A DNA stretch of 64,000 nt, taken from the NCBI RefSeq assembly GCF_900107035.1, contig NZ_FNOJ01000013.1, positions 1 to 64,000 on the forward strand, written 5' to 3'. The translations under genes and the position numbers were made by a program. Positions 35,313 to 43,924 of this stretch are shown piece after piece (the stretch's first letter is position 1; every line of letters starts with the position of its first letter). Below the pieces are notes generated by a model that searched no databases, was not told the origin of the DNA, and saw nothing but the letters and a program-made list of their open reading frames with translations. Source of the stretch: Alicyclobacillus hesperidum. Lineage in GTDB: Bacteria > Bacillota > Bacilli > Alicyclobacillales > Alicyclobacillaceae.

Positions 35313-36938
35313 TCACCCGTTTAAGCCATGAACAAAGTAATACGCGTCAATCGATCCCCAGCCTGTTGGATGATCATATCCTACACCAGCCGCATATGCG
35401 CCATTGTTGCCGGACGTAACATCGTGGAAAGCAAAGTTCCTATACGATGCATTGCGCGCCATGGCATAGATACCTATATCCGCGAGACCAACAGGCGGTT
35501 TGCCTTTCAGCGCACGGGATTGGTCAATAAGCGCAAACGTCGCAGCCATTTCGGGAGCGACAAAACTGGTGCCGCCTGCGATTTCCCAAGTGCCTTCATA
35601 ATAAAAATCGTAACCCGTCGCGGGATTCGCGTTGAGTGCAATATCGGCAGTCTGCCGCGCCCCTGTTACGGGAACGCCCGGGCCATACTGCCACGACGGT
35701 TGACCAAAGATGGCGCTTTGTCCACCGCCACCATCCGTCCACGCGCTCTCACTCAATCGTTCACCATCGCTTGCGGCATCCAGTGTCGTCCCTCCGCACG
35801 CCGTCACGTAGGGGTCAGACGATGGATAATCGACATGGTTACCCGCAAGACCGTCACTGCTACCGCTGTCGCCCGCCGCTGCAAACACACTTTGTCCTTG
35901 TGCGGCCATCTCTTCAAATATACTGTGCTCCGCGTCGATGGTGGAGCTCGGCGTCTGCGACTCAGGCGCCCCCCAACTCGTCGTCACAACATGGGCTCCA
36001 TCGTCGCTTGCCACCTGATTAAACGCATCAATGAATGCTGCCGCATCGGGCGTCGCGGCTTCGTAAACCGCGAGCGAGGCCGTGGGTGCGATGGCATGCG
36101 ACCACTCGCAGTCAAGCGTCGTCTCATCACCTGGCGCCGTGCTTGTCCCGTCAATCACACGCTGGCGAATGAGCGGATTGGGCAACCCAAAGGCGCTGTC
36201 AAACGCGTCGACATCTGACACATTGACAGACCCAGAGGTCACGATGGCGATGGTTTGTCCTCTTCCAGCCCACGACGAATAGAGTGGCTTGTAATCGTAA
36301 GCTGTTTGAATCTGCGCCGGCGTGTACCCGCCTGTTGCCGACGCTGACCGCTTCGTCATGGTCAGATGCCCGGTCATAGGCTCCTCGCCCAGTCCAACAA
36401 CGCCAGACACATATTGTGCAATCGAAGCTGGGAGCGTCCCCACCTGCGAGGGTGCATAAAAGTCGAGGCTTCCTTCTTGGTACTGATGCTCGCGAATCGA
36501 AAAGGCGTGTTCCATCTGCATAGCCGTTCCTTTAACATCGAGCACCAAGTTATTGTGGGAGTCAGATTGCACCTTAAGCCCGTACTGGCGCAAGTAGGTA
36601 CTGACAGCTTCCACTTCGCTTGCAGAAGGCGCAAATTCCTGCCGAAATTGTTGCGGCGTCAAATAATGGCCGTACTGCTTGGATGATGGATTATAAAGTT
36701 CGCCAATCAATTGTTGCAAGGCCGCTTGATTTCGCAACTTCAGGCCAATCGCCACATGCATGGGCGCGTTTCCTGCGAGTTCCCCGACGTTCCTGGCACC
36801 GTGCTTCGCCTGTGGCTCCACATTTGCCACGACAGCGCGCTTCGCCATCGGCGCTGTCGCCGCCATGGCGACAAGCGGAACCCCGCCGGTCAGCAAGCAT
36901 GCTGTTGTCGCTGCCAGCACCCGAACAGAAATCTGCAT
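35313..36938 (-). CDS. Sedolisin (S53) acid protease, kumamolisin-like
   Basis: A 541-residue secreted serine-carboxyl endopeptidase active at low pH. A signal peptide ends near residue 27 (AMAA). The prodomain (about 30-195) includes SKQYGHYLTPQQFRQEFAP. The catalytic domain starts near GGYTPAQIQTAYDY. Proposed catalytic residues are E272 and D276 (DETTLDCEW) and S458 (GGTSFVAPE), with the oxyanion Asp D357 (AAGDSGSSDG). The calcium site near the C-terminus has HDVTSGNNG and the WGSID end. The length suits a pre-pro form. It fits an acidophile living on extracellular protein. Confidence 0.95.
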   Translation of the reverse strand: MQISVRVLAATTACLLTGGVPLVAMAATAPMAKRAVVANVEPQAKHGARNVGELAGNAPMHVAIGLKLRNQAALQQLIGELYNPSSKQYGHYLTPQQFRQEFAPSASEVEAVSTYLRQYGLKVQSDSHNNLVLDVKGTAMQMEHAFSIREHQYQEGSLDFYAPSQVGTLPASIAQYVSGVVGLGEEPMTGHLTMTKRSASATGGYTPAQIQTAYDYKPLYSSWAGRGQTIAIVTSGSVNVSDVDAFDSAFGLPNPLIRQRVIDGTSTAPGDETTLDCEWSHAIAPTASLAVYEAATPDAAAFIDAFNQVASDDGAHVVTTSWGAPESQTPSSTIDAEHSIFEEMAAQGQSVFAAAGDSGSSDGLAGNHVDYPSSDPYVTACGGTTLDAASDGERLSESAWTDGGGGQSAIFGQPSWQYGPGVPVTGARQTADIALNANPATGYDFYYEGTWEIAGGTSFVAPEMAATFALIDQSRALKGKPPVGLADIGIYAMARNASYRNFAFHDVTSGNNGAYAAGVGYDHPTGWGSIDAYYFVHGLNG

Positions 36939-37152
36939 ACTGCCCCCGCCCCCAATCTTATGTCAACTTCTATACAACGAAGTATAGGAGGGGGTTTCAC
37001 AGTTAGATAGGAACAATATGCGGATGTAAAAGCCGACACTGGAGTTGGCGGTTGCCCATGGCGACGCAGGGCGGGGTTTCCGCCCTAACCATGGATGGTT
37101 GTACCAGACCTTGTAAAATCTTGTCTAATCTCAACTCTTCTATCGCGCTTAT

Positions 37153-38058
37153 TCACCCAAACTCGCGAACTAGTCGTTTGGCAACATCTCGGAAGTATGC
37201 AAATGCGAAGACACGGAATCGCTCGGCTGCTGTCGAGAAGTAGCGTCGCTCCGACCAAGCAATACCTAACTGGCGCTGGCAAGCAGGTTCTTCGATGCGC
37301 AACCGGTGCGAGGCGCGTCGCGGCCACTCTAGCCAAGTGAGCGCCGGAACGAATGCGACGCCAAGACCTTGTTGCACGAGTCCTGCAATCACGTCGGGTT
37401 CGTCACCAGCAAAGTGAATATGCGGGACAAATCCAGCCTCGCGACAGAGCCGATCCGTCAATTCGCGAAATTCATAGCCTGCATTCATACTGATGAAAGG
37501 TTCATCCTTGACCTCCGCAAGACGGATGGATTCACGTACCGCCAACGGGTGATTGGAAGGAACGATAAGGAATATCTCCTCCGTTAGTAATGGCCTCCAC
37601 TCGATATCGATGCCCTCAATGGCCGCGGAAGAAATACAAAAGTCGACTTCTCCATTTTCAATCTGGCGCTTCATCTCGGGTGCCGATTCAAAAAACTGGC
37701 GAAAACGGACGTCTGGATGGCTAGCCAGAAACGCACCGAGCAACCCTGGCAGAATTCTTGGCGTCGAGACGGCAAGTGTGACAATGTCTTCGTTGAGCCG
37801 AGCGAGATCGCGAATTTCGCGCTTGCCTTCATTCAGTTCCACAAACGCGCGTTGAACGCGCGCCAAAAAGGCCTCGCCATATGCATTCAAGCGGATCTGA
37901 CGCCCGGTGCGGTCAAACAGCGGAACCCCCAAATCCTCCTCGAGCCGGGATATCGTCTTGCTCAGTGATGGTTGTGCGATTTGAAGCTCCTCGGCGGCCT
38001 TTGTCATGTGCTGTAAACGAGCTACCGTTTGGAAATACTCTAATTGCAAAAGTTCCAC
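37153..38058 (-). CDS. LysR-family transcriptional regulator
   Basis: The 301-residue regulator has an N-terminal winged helix (LEYFQTVARLQHMTKAAEEL, QPSLSKTISRLEEDLGVPLFDR) and a two-lobed effector domain. GTG 38058 is chosen because AGAGGG lies 6 bp upstream and LysR proteins commonly begin at this point (MELLQLEYF). It diverges from the EmrB/EmrA-like efflux pair across about 180 AT-rich bases and is the probable regulator. The inducer is unknown. Confidence 0.9.
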   Translation of the reverse strand: MELLQLEYFQTVARLQHMTKAAEELQIAQPSLSKTISRLEEDLGVPLFDRTGRQIRLNAYGEAFLARVQRAFVELNEGKREIRDLARLNEDIVTLAVSTPRILPGLLGAFLASHPDVRFRQFFESAPEMKRQIENGEVDFCISSAAIEGIDIEWRPLLTEEIFLIVPSNHPLAVRESIRLAEVKDEPFISMNAGYEFRELTDRLCREAGFVPHIHFAGDEPDVIAGLVQQGLGVAFVPALTWLEWPRRASHRLRIEEPACQRQLGIAWSERRYFSTAAERFRVFAFAYFRDVAKRLVREFG

Positions 38059-38119
38059 CCAAATCCCTCTGTTCCCCAATCATTTATCAAAATCTATACT
38101 TAAATAGTCCAGCATATAT

Positions 38120-38148
38120 TTTACACTATATAAACAAAAAGATACAAT
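38120..38148 (+). promoter_or_regulatory. Promoter of the efflux pair
   Basis: TTTACA (38120-38125), a 17-bp spacer and TACAAT (38143-38148) form a good sigma-A promoter in the AT-rich intergenic region shared with the lysR gene. LysR-type control is plausible. Confidence 0.65.
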
Positions 38149-38237
38149 AATCCCTGCACTTGATGCCTCATGGGTACTACTCGATTTCCCCACTTTTTCA
38201 AAGCCAACAATTTGATTGCATCGAGAGGAGGTTTGGT

Positions 38238-39899
38238 ATGAACCAATCCCCAGCAACGGGTTCCGGCGGAATTCATGGTTGGCGGCTTGTGGCGATTTGT
38301 TTACTGACTATGTTCGCCTTTGGCCCACAGTACGTATTAAACGTGTCGTTTATTGTAAACCAGGGCCTTATCCAAAATACGTTTGCCTCTGGCGCAAATG
38401 CGCTGACCGTGCCGTCGACCTTGTCCAATTTGGCCTTTGCTGCATGCGTTCCGGTGGGTCCCGTGTTGACCAGGAAGTTCGGTCTACGGCACGCGTATAT
38501 ATCCCTGGTGCTCATGTTCTTACTTGGCAGCATCATTGCCGCCATTTCACCCACGATGTGGACGCTGGTCATCGGCCGCCTGTTACAGGGTTTGAGCGCC
38601 GGATCCTTGTTCTTAACCATTCTGCCAGTAAGCCTTATGTCGTTCCCGAATGCCATTCGCAATTGGTTCCTATTGCTCGCTATAGGCGGCCTTTTCGGGG
38701 CTTCTGCATTCGGTACGCTCTTTGGGGCGTTGACCATCAGCGCGGACGCATGGCGCTGGCTTTTCGTGCTATGTGGCATCGCACCGATTTTCTGCTTGAT
38801 CGTTGGGCTCATCGCTCTGCCTAGCGAACACGTGCATGAACATCATCAGCCATTCGATATCTGGGGTGCCATCGTCCTTGCGGCAACCGTCACGGTGACC
38901 CTGTTCCCGCTGATTCATCTCAAAAACATGGGCATCGGATCGCTGTGGGTATGGCCACTCTTTGTTTTGGCAGCGGCGCTGTTTGCAACTTTCGTTTTCA
39001 TCGAGTTGCACTCGAAGGCGCCACTCGTCCACTACCGGTCGGTGCGCATGCCCAAACAGATTTTTGGCTTCCTGATGGCGGTCATTAGTCACGTCGGCCT
39101 AATCCTTGCCCTCATCGGTGGCATCGAGTTTTTGCGCGCCATCAAAGGAGCCTCCTTTACAGACATCGTTCATTTTGCCGTCTGGTTTGTCTGCGGTGTC
39201 GTGATCGTCGCCCTCATCTCGGTGTTTCTGTACGATCGCGTCGACGCAGGCGCACTCGGTATCGCTGGCTCGTTCGTCGTCATGTTAGTGGCCTGGAAGT
39301 GGCACAACGCATCGGGTCATGTGTCGTATACCATGCTTGCTTTTGAGTTTGCAGCTGCAGCGACCTGTATCGGCCTCGTTCTCATCGCAGGGGCACTCGG
39401 TACAGCACTCGCGGGCGATATTCACGAAGCGCGTTGGCGTTCCGGGTTTCTACACTTTCACCGCAATCTGCTTGGCGCGCTCATCGCCCCGTTCATTGCA
39501 TGGTTCCTGACCAAAGACAGCGCGATTCAATACGAGCAACTGCGTTCTCACATCAGTCTGGCCGATCCGCTTGTCAGCGCACAGTTGGCCTCCATCACGC
39601 AGCGTCTTATGGCAGGCGGCACACCACAGGCGCAGGCACAGCAACTTGCAATGACCTCGGTGTTAACCAATGCGCAGCAGGCGTCGCTACTCAGTGCACT
39701 GCACGGCTTATTTACCATCATGTTCATCGTCGGCTGTATGATGCTGGCCTCTTCCATCGGAATGGCCGCAACGGGCAAAGGCCGCGCCCTTGTACAACGC
39801 CAGAAACCGCTCACCGCACCGCAACATATGGGCGAATCCTTGCCGGCACCGACGCGTCACCACGCCGTAATTTCCAATGAAGGAGGTACACACGCATGA
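38238..39899 (+). CDS. MFS multidrug efflux transporter (DHA2/EmrB-like)
   Basis: The 553-residue protein has 14 predicted segments, as in the DHA2 family. The segment GRLLQGLSAGSLFLTILPVSL lies in the motif C-like helix region, and a large 12-14 helix extension is present. GAGAGGAGG lies 8 bp before ATG 38238. Its stop overlaps the next gene by 4 bp (ATGA), so both are translationally coupled. The partner protein is a membrane-fusion protein, so the pair resembles EmrA-EmrB or a Gram-positive analogue. The exported compound is unknown. Confidence 0.85.
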   Translation: MNQSPATGSGGIHGWRLVAICLLTMFAFGPQYVLNVSFIVNQGLIQNTFASGANALTVPSTLSNLAFAACVPVGPVLTRKFGLRHAYISLVLMFLLGSIIAAISPTMWTLVIGRLLQGLSAGSLFLTILPVSLMSFPNAIRNWFLLLAIGGLFGASAFGTLFGALTISADAWRWLFVLCGIAPIFCLIVGLIALPSEHVHEHHQPFDIWGAIVLAATVTVTLFPLIHLKNMGIGSLWVWPLFVLAAALFATFVFIELHSKAPLVHYRSVRMPKQIFGFLMAVISHVGLILALIGGIEFLRAIKGASFTDIVHFAVWFVCGVVIVALISVFLYDRVDAGALGIAGSFVVMLVAWKWHNASGHVSYTMLAFEFAAAATCIGLVLIAGALGTALAGDIHEARWRSGFLHFHRNLLGALIAPFIAWFLTKDSAIQYEQLRSHISLADPLVSAQLASITQRLMAGGTPQAQAQQLAMTSVLTNAQQASLLSALHGLFTIMFIVGCMMLASSIGMAATGKGRALVQRQKPLTAPQHMGESLPAPTRHHAVISNEGGTHA

Positions 39900-40543
39900 A
39901 CATGCGACGGATGGTCGCTTTGCAAGTTGTCATCCTACTTGTTCTTGTAATCGCAGGTTTTGTCGGATATTACTTCTATAATCAGTCCTCGACGTATATT
40001 AAAACGGACGATGCCCAAGTGAGTGGGCAACAAATCGTGATTGCCGCACCGGCGGCGGGCCAGCTGACGGCGTGGAATGGCAGTGTCGGCTCCACGTTCA
40101 GCAGCGGATCGACCGTTGGCACGCTGGCCGTTCCCACAGGTAAAGGCGAGGTCAACATGAATATTCCAGATCCGAGTTCGTCGACAATTGTCGACAATTT
40201 GGCGGTCAAAAACGAGTACGTCTCGGCTGGTGAACCTCTTGCGTACGCCTATAACCTGAACGATCTGTATGTGATTGCCAATATTAAAGAGACAGACATC
40301 CGGCATGTCGAAGTCGGCCAAAATGTCGATGTCTATGTCGACGCCTATCCGGGGACGACTTACAACGGCGTCATCAAACAAATTGACTACACCACTGCAG
40401 CCACCTTGTCGCCACTGCCATCATCCAACACCAATGCAGACTATACCAAGGTGACACAGGTAATTCCGGTGGAAATTCAGCTGCAGTCGGGCACGCAGGG
40501 CCTGGCACCAGGCATGAACGTGCGTGTGCGCATCCACCGTTGA
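39896..40543 (+). CDS. HlyD-family membrane-fusion protein, short EmrA-like
   Basis: A 215-residue protein with one N-terminal membrane anchor (about residues 8-27) and a periplasmic-type barrel-sandwich domain: TYIKTDDAQVSGQQIVIAAP, then NEYVSAGEPLAYAYNLNDLYVIANIKETDI. Full-length EmrA has about 390 residues with long alpha-hairpins; here the hairpin is replaced by a short Ser/Gly-rich turn, which suits a single-membrane Gram-positive cell. It overlaps the MFS gene by 4 bp and probably assists its export activity. Confidence 0.85.
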   Translation: MNMRRMVALQVVILLVLVIAGFVGYYFYNQSSTYIKTDDAQVSGQQIVIAAPAAGQLTAWNGSVGSTFSSGSTVGTLAVPTGKGEVNMNIPDPSSSTIVDNLAVKNEYVSAGEPLAYAYNLNDLYVIANIKETDIRHVEVGQNVDVYVDAYPGTTYNGVIKQIDYTTAATLSPLPSSNTNADYTKVTQVIPVEIQLQSGTQGLAPGMNVRVRIHR

Positions 40544-40576
40544 TCAAACTAGGACCGATCGGGATCAGGGCTGCAC

Positions 40577-40612
40577 GGGCCGCTTGCACAAATGGCTCGT
40601 CGGCCCTTTTTA
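40577..40612 (+). terminator. Terminator of the efflux pair
   Basis: GGGCCG (40577-40582) pairs with CGGCCC across an 18-nt loop and is followed by five T. Confidence 0.8.
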
Positions 40613-40699
40613 TATTGGATTGTGTTACGATGCTCATAGCGGAGCGCCTTACGGCGAATGCTCCCGATTACGGCCGGACGAGCCAGGTCGAGTTAGAGG

Positions 40700-41827
40700 A
40701 TGATGAGTGTGCAAGAGACGAATCTACAAGGGCGTGTACGCCCGCCTTTCCGTGCTGATCAAGTCGGCAGCCTGCTGCGCCCAGAGCGCGTGAAAGAAGC
40801 ACGACAAAAGCGCTTGCAGGGCCAGCTTGACGAAGTGGCATTGCGTGCAATTGAGGACGAAGAAATCACGCGCCTCGTAGCCAAGCAAAAAGAAATTGGC
40901 CTAACTGCCGTGACCGATGGCGAACTACGCCGCTCCTGGTGGCACTTCGACTTTTTGGAGCACCTCGATGGCGTGCAAGGATATGAGCCGCAGGTGGGCG
41001 GCATTCAGTTTCACACAGTCACCACCCGCCCGCGTGCAATCCGCGTCGTCGGCAAGCTCGGCTTTAGCCAACATCCTATGCTGGATCACTTCCGATTTTT
41101 GCAGTCGGTCGCCGGCGACCATCCTGCCAAAATGACGATTCCGAGCCCGAGCATGCTTCACTTCCGGGGCGAGATCGATCCGCAGGCATATCCGGATGAG
41201 GACCAATTTTTTGCCGATCTCGGCCTTGCGTACAAACAAGCGATTCAGGCGTTTTACGACGCCGGTTGCCGTTACCTGCAACTCGATGACACCGCATGGG
41301 CGTACCTGTGTTCCGACGAGCAACGCGCGCAAATCGTCGCCAAAGGGTGGGACCCTCAGCGTTTGGAGGACAAGTACGCACAGACCATCAACGCCGCAGT
41401 ACAAGGCCGGCCATCCGACTTGGCGATCACGATGCATATTTGCCGTGGTAACTTTCGTTCCACCTGGATTTCCTCCGGCGGTTATGAACCGGTGGCTGAG
41501 ACGCTGTTCCAACGGCTCGACATCGACGGCTTTTTCCTTGAGTACGACAGCGATCGCGCCGGCGGCTTTGAACCGCTCCGCTTTGTCGAGCGCAAGTCTT
41601 TGCAAATCGTATTAGGTCTCATCACGAGTAAAACTGGGCAATTGGAAAGCAAAGACGAGGTCAAACGGCGCATTGAAGAAGCGAGTAAATTTGTCCCTCT
41701 TGAACAATTGTGTTTAAGTCCACAGTGCGGCTTCGCTTCCACAGAAGAAGGCAACTTGCTTACCGAAGATGAACAGTGGGCAAAGCTGGCACACGTGGTC
41801 GAGATTTCGCGGGAAGTCTGGGGTTAA
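40700..41827 (+). CDS. MetE-like methyltransferase (YxjG/YxjH family)
   Basis: The 375-residue protein resembles the C-terminal catalytic domain of cobalamin-independent methionine synthase, as do YxjG and YxjH of B. subtilis. It has the start FRADQVGSLLRP, the acidic EIGLTAVTDGELRRSWWHFDF, the zinc-type IDDTAW analogue LQLDDTAWAYL, ITMHICRGN and LSPQCGFAST, in which a His and Cys can ligate zinc. A role in methionine recycling or another thiol methylation is likely. No S-box or T-box is seen upstream, but a small hairpin lies at 40640-40664. The start among nearby ATG/GTG codons is uncertain. Confidence 0.85.
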   Translation: MMSVQETNLQGRVRPPFRADQVGSLLRPERVKEARQKRLQGQLDEVALRAIEDEEITRLVAKQKEIGLTAVTDGELRRSWWHFDFLEHLDGVQGYEPQVGGIQFHTVTTRPRAIRVVGKLGFSQHPMLDHFRFLQSVAGDHPAKMTIPSPSMLHFRGEIDPQAYPDEDQFFADLGLAYKQAIQAFYDAGCRYLQLDDTAWAYLCSDEQRAQIVAKGWDPQRLEDKYAQTINAAVQGRPSDLAITMHICRGNFRSTWISSGGYEPVAETLFQRLDIDGFFLEYDSDRAGGFEPLRFVERKSLQIVLGLITSKTGQLESKDEVKRRIEEASKFVPLEQLCLSPQCGFASTEEGNLLTEDEQWAKLAHVVEISREVWG

Positions 41828-41868
41828 CACAAGCGAGACCCAGATCACGGCATCAAAGTGTCAACGGT

Positions 41869-41898
41869 GTGCGCAACCGTTCAACCCGGCGGTTGCGC
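41869..41898 (+). terminator. Terminator-like hairpin after the MetE-like gene
   Basis: A perfect 10-bp stem (41869-41878 with 41889-41898) is followed within a few bases by a T-rich stretch. Confidence 0.75.
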
Positions 41899-41937
41899 AT
41901 CATGTATATTTTTCCAATCCATGAGTATTCTAGTTAC

Positions 41938-43203
41938 ATGCATGTACACGATCTCGGGCGCAGACGTATCGCTTTTCTTGGTGCATTACACCTTAATCTC
42001 ATTCACCGGACTCGGCCTTGGGTGGCCGTCGCCTGGTCTTGGTTCATGCCGGGGTTTGGCCATTTGTTACTCGGCCAATACTTACTGGGTTGGATCTTGT
42101 TTGCGTGGGAAGTGGCCGTCAACGTCGAAACACACTTCAACGTCGCCATTCTCGACACATTCACAGGACACTTTACCGCAGCCAAACAGGTGTTAAGCCA
42201 TGAACAAATCGGCTTTCTTCTATTTACATATGGACCCATTTTCTCATTTGCTGCGCATCACAGCTATCTAATTGCCAAAGATGCCAATCTCCTGACTGAC
42301 ATCGGACAAGGTGCCGCCCCTCCGCTCGCCATGTCGATCCGCCAAATTGAGTGGAACTACTTAGCCAAGAAAAACCCCGTTGTCGGCTGGCTGTGGTCGC
42401 TTTTGGCCCCCGGTGTGGGAGCCATTTACACACATCGCGTCTTGACTGCATTTTTTGAAATCGCTTGGTGGACGACCATTATCGTCAAGTCGAATATTCT
42501 CACCAGCATTGCGTATCTGACAACAGGGCAACAACAGATGGCCGTTCGGGTTCTCAATCCGGAGTGGACGCTTTTTATACCCTCGATGTTCAGTTTTCCG
42601 GCATACTACGCGTACGTCATCACAGTCGAGCGCAACAAACTGTTTGACCGCGAGCAATCCGTGTTTCTCACTTCACATTACCAAAAGAATTGGGCGTTTC
42701 CACTTCACAACAAAGGTGATGCGAAGCCTATGCGATTTGTCGCTTCGTTTGATCATTCCCTGCAACTTGAAGTAGCCCTTTCCAAGCTGCAGCAGCTCCA
42801 CCTGGGTCCAGAATCCGTATTGGCTGTGCCACTTGTCCGCCGTTCCGACGGACCGCGTGCCGACACGGCAAATCACGCAGACCAGCGGGCATATTTTGAC
42901 TTGGCGTCGCTCGCCGCCGCCTCCGGGTGCTTTCTTGGTACTGTCTACGGTTTTATCTTGCCTCTCGGCCCGGTCATATGGGGGCTCGGCGGGTTCGCCA
43001 TCGGCTTCGCGATTGGCCTTTTCGTCAAATGGATATTCAATCGCCGAAAGCGCCGCACGCCTTCGCTACCAACGGAAATCGTGGTCGTTATCGAGTGTGA
43101 GGAGGATGTAGCCCGACAGGTTGAACAAATTCTTTGGTCACACGGCGCCTTTGCTCTGGCCCGGGTAGGACTGCAAGAAACGCCAGGGCAGGATGCTTTG
43201 TGA
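41938..43203 (+). CDS. Membrane protein of unknown function
   Basis: I do not recognise this 421-residue protein. From ATG 41938 it shows hydrophobic segments (for example AVAWSWFMPGFGHLLLGQYLLG, residues about 27-48), a second repeat of the same kind (VGWLWSLLAPGVGAIYTHRV), further segments to about residue 230, a soluble region of about 80 residues starting FVASFDHSLQLEVALSKLQQL, and two more segments with a Gly-rich start, before a basic stretch and an acidic tail. The repeated WxxxPGxG pattern suggests an internal duplication. The start is uncertain because no clear ribosome-binding site is seen and an upstream ATG at 41902 lies in the terminator tail. Confidence 0.55.
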   Translation: MHVHDLGRRRIAFLGALHLNLIHRTRPWVAVAWSWFMPGFGHLLLGQYLLGWILFAWEVAVNVETHFNVAILDTFTGHFTAAKQVLSHEQIGFLLFTYGPIFSFAAHHSYLIAKDANLLTDIGQGAAPPLAMSIRQIEWNYLAKKNPVVGWLWSLLAPGVGAIYTHRVLTAFFEIAWWTTIIVKSNILTSIAYLTTGQQQMAVRVLNPEWTLFIPSMFSFPAYYAYVITVERNKLFDREQSVFLTSHYQKNWAFPLHNKGDAKPMRFVASFDHSLQLEVALSKLQQLHLGPESVLAVPLVRRSDGPRADTANHADQRAYFDLASLAAASGCFLGTVYGFILPLGPVIWGLGGFAIGFAIGLFVKWIFNRRKRRTPSLPTEIVVVIECEEDVARQVEQILWSHGAFALARVGLQETPGQDAL

Positions 43204-43301
43204 ACGCTTACCTTCACAAACCGACATGCCGACGCCGTGCGATCCATATATACTGTACACAGACAGACCGCGAAGGTCGCGGATGATAGGGGTCAGAGTC
43301 T

Positions 43302-43775
43302 GTGCACAAACTGCGTGTTTTTCGCCGCTACGTACGGCGTTACTGCAAATTTCTGCTGGTCGGCTTGATGAACGCGGCTGTCGATCTCGGCGCGTTGAAC
43401 GTCTTGTTGATCTTTTTCCCGACGCGATCGTCATGGTGGCTCACCGTGTATAATACCGTTGGCGTTGTCGCGGCCATCGTCAACAGTTACATTTGGAACC
43501 GCTTTTGGACGTTTGCGGACGTCGCGAAGGGGAACTTTCGGGAAAAGTTGAAGTTTATCTTACAGTCCATACTGAATATCGGCATGAACGATGGCATTTT
43601 GGTATTCGCCAACGACTACTTGGTGACACACCGCAACCTTCCGTATATCGTGAGCAGCAACATGGCTAAAGGAGGTGCGATGTTTATTTCATCGTCACTT
43701 TCCTATTTCCTTATGCACATGTTTGTCTTCCGTCGCCACCGTCCGCTGCCTGTCAAACCCACAAGGAATGATTAA
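43302..43775 (+). CDS. GtrA-family membrane protein
   Basis: The 157-residue protein matches the GtrA family (four segments), which flips or assists transfer of lipid-linked sugars for cell-wall glycosylation. The pattern RYCKFLLVGLMNAAVDLGALNVLL and NSYIWNRFWTF are typical, and the C-terminal KGGAMFISSSLSYFLMHMFVFRR closes the fold. It begins at GTG 43302 with a weak ribosome site. The gene lies 34 bp before the first fluoride riboswitch, with no visible relation. Confidence 0.85.
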   Translation: MHKLRVFRRYVRRYCKFLLVGLMNAAVDLGALNVLLIFFPTRSSWWLTVYNTVGVVAAIVNSYIWNRFWTFADVAKGNFREKLKFILQSILNIGMNDGILVFANDYLVTHRNLPYIVSSNMAKGGAMFISSSLSYFLMHMFVFRRHRPLPVKPTRND

Positions 43776-43808
43776 GCCCTCGGCGCATAAGCTAGTACTA
43801 CAATTTGT

Positions 43809-43890
43809 TGGTGATGGAGCTCACCAGAACCGTCCACCTGACGTGGACTGATAGCCCCTACCCGTGTTTCGGCATGCGGGTAGGGGCTTC
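43809..43890 (+). promoter_or_regulatory. Fluoride (crcB) riboswitch upstream of the TerC-like gene
   Basis: The stretch GGTGATGGAGCTCACC (43810-43825) is followed by AGAACC, a GTCCAC/GTGGAC stem (43832-43837 with 43843-43848) and TGATAGCCCC. This reproduces the order of conserved elements of the fluoride aptamer (GGnGATG stem, then AAnC, then a stem, then CTGATGGC). The pseudoknot GGAGCT with AGCCCC has one A-C mismatch. A perfect 12-bp hairpin (43853-43864 with 43877-43888) overlaps the 3' part; its T tract is weak. An upstream promoter is not clear. Confidence 0.85.
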
Positions 43891-43924
43891 TTGCTCATCA
43901 ACCGATTGGGACGGGAGAGACATT

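Noticed and set aside
35328..36218. A 296-codon open frame opposite the sedolisin gene
   Set aside because: Its residues mirror the protease codons; the protease strand has all catalytic motifs.
40544..40699. A SAM or SAH riboswitch ahead of the MetE-like gene
   Set aside because: A hairpin is present at 40640-40664 but no conserved S-box or SAH-motif cores are found; the first hairpin is a normal terminator.
43776..43924. A yybP-ykoY manganese riboswitch before the TerC-like gene
   Set aside because: TerC genes are often controlled by that motif, so I looked for it, but its conserved GGGGAGTAG block is absent and the order of elements fits the fluoride aptamer, as confirmed by the similar leader at the crcB operon.
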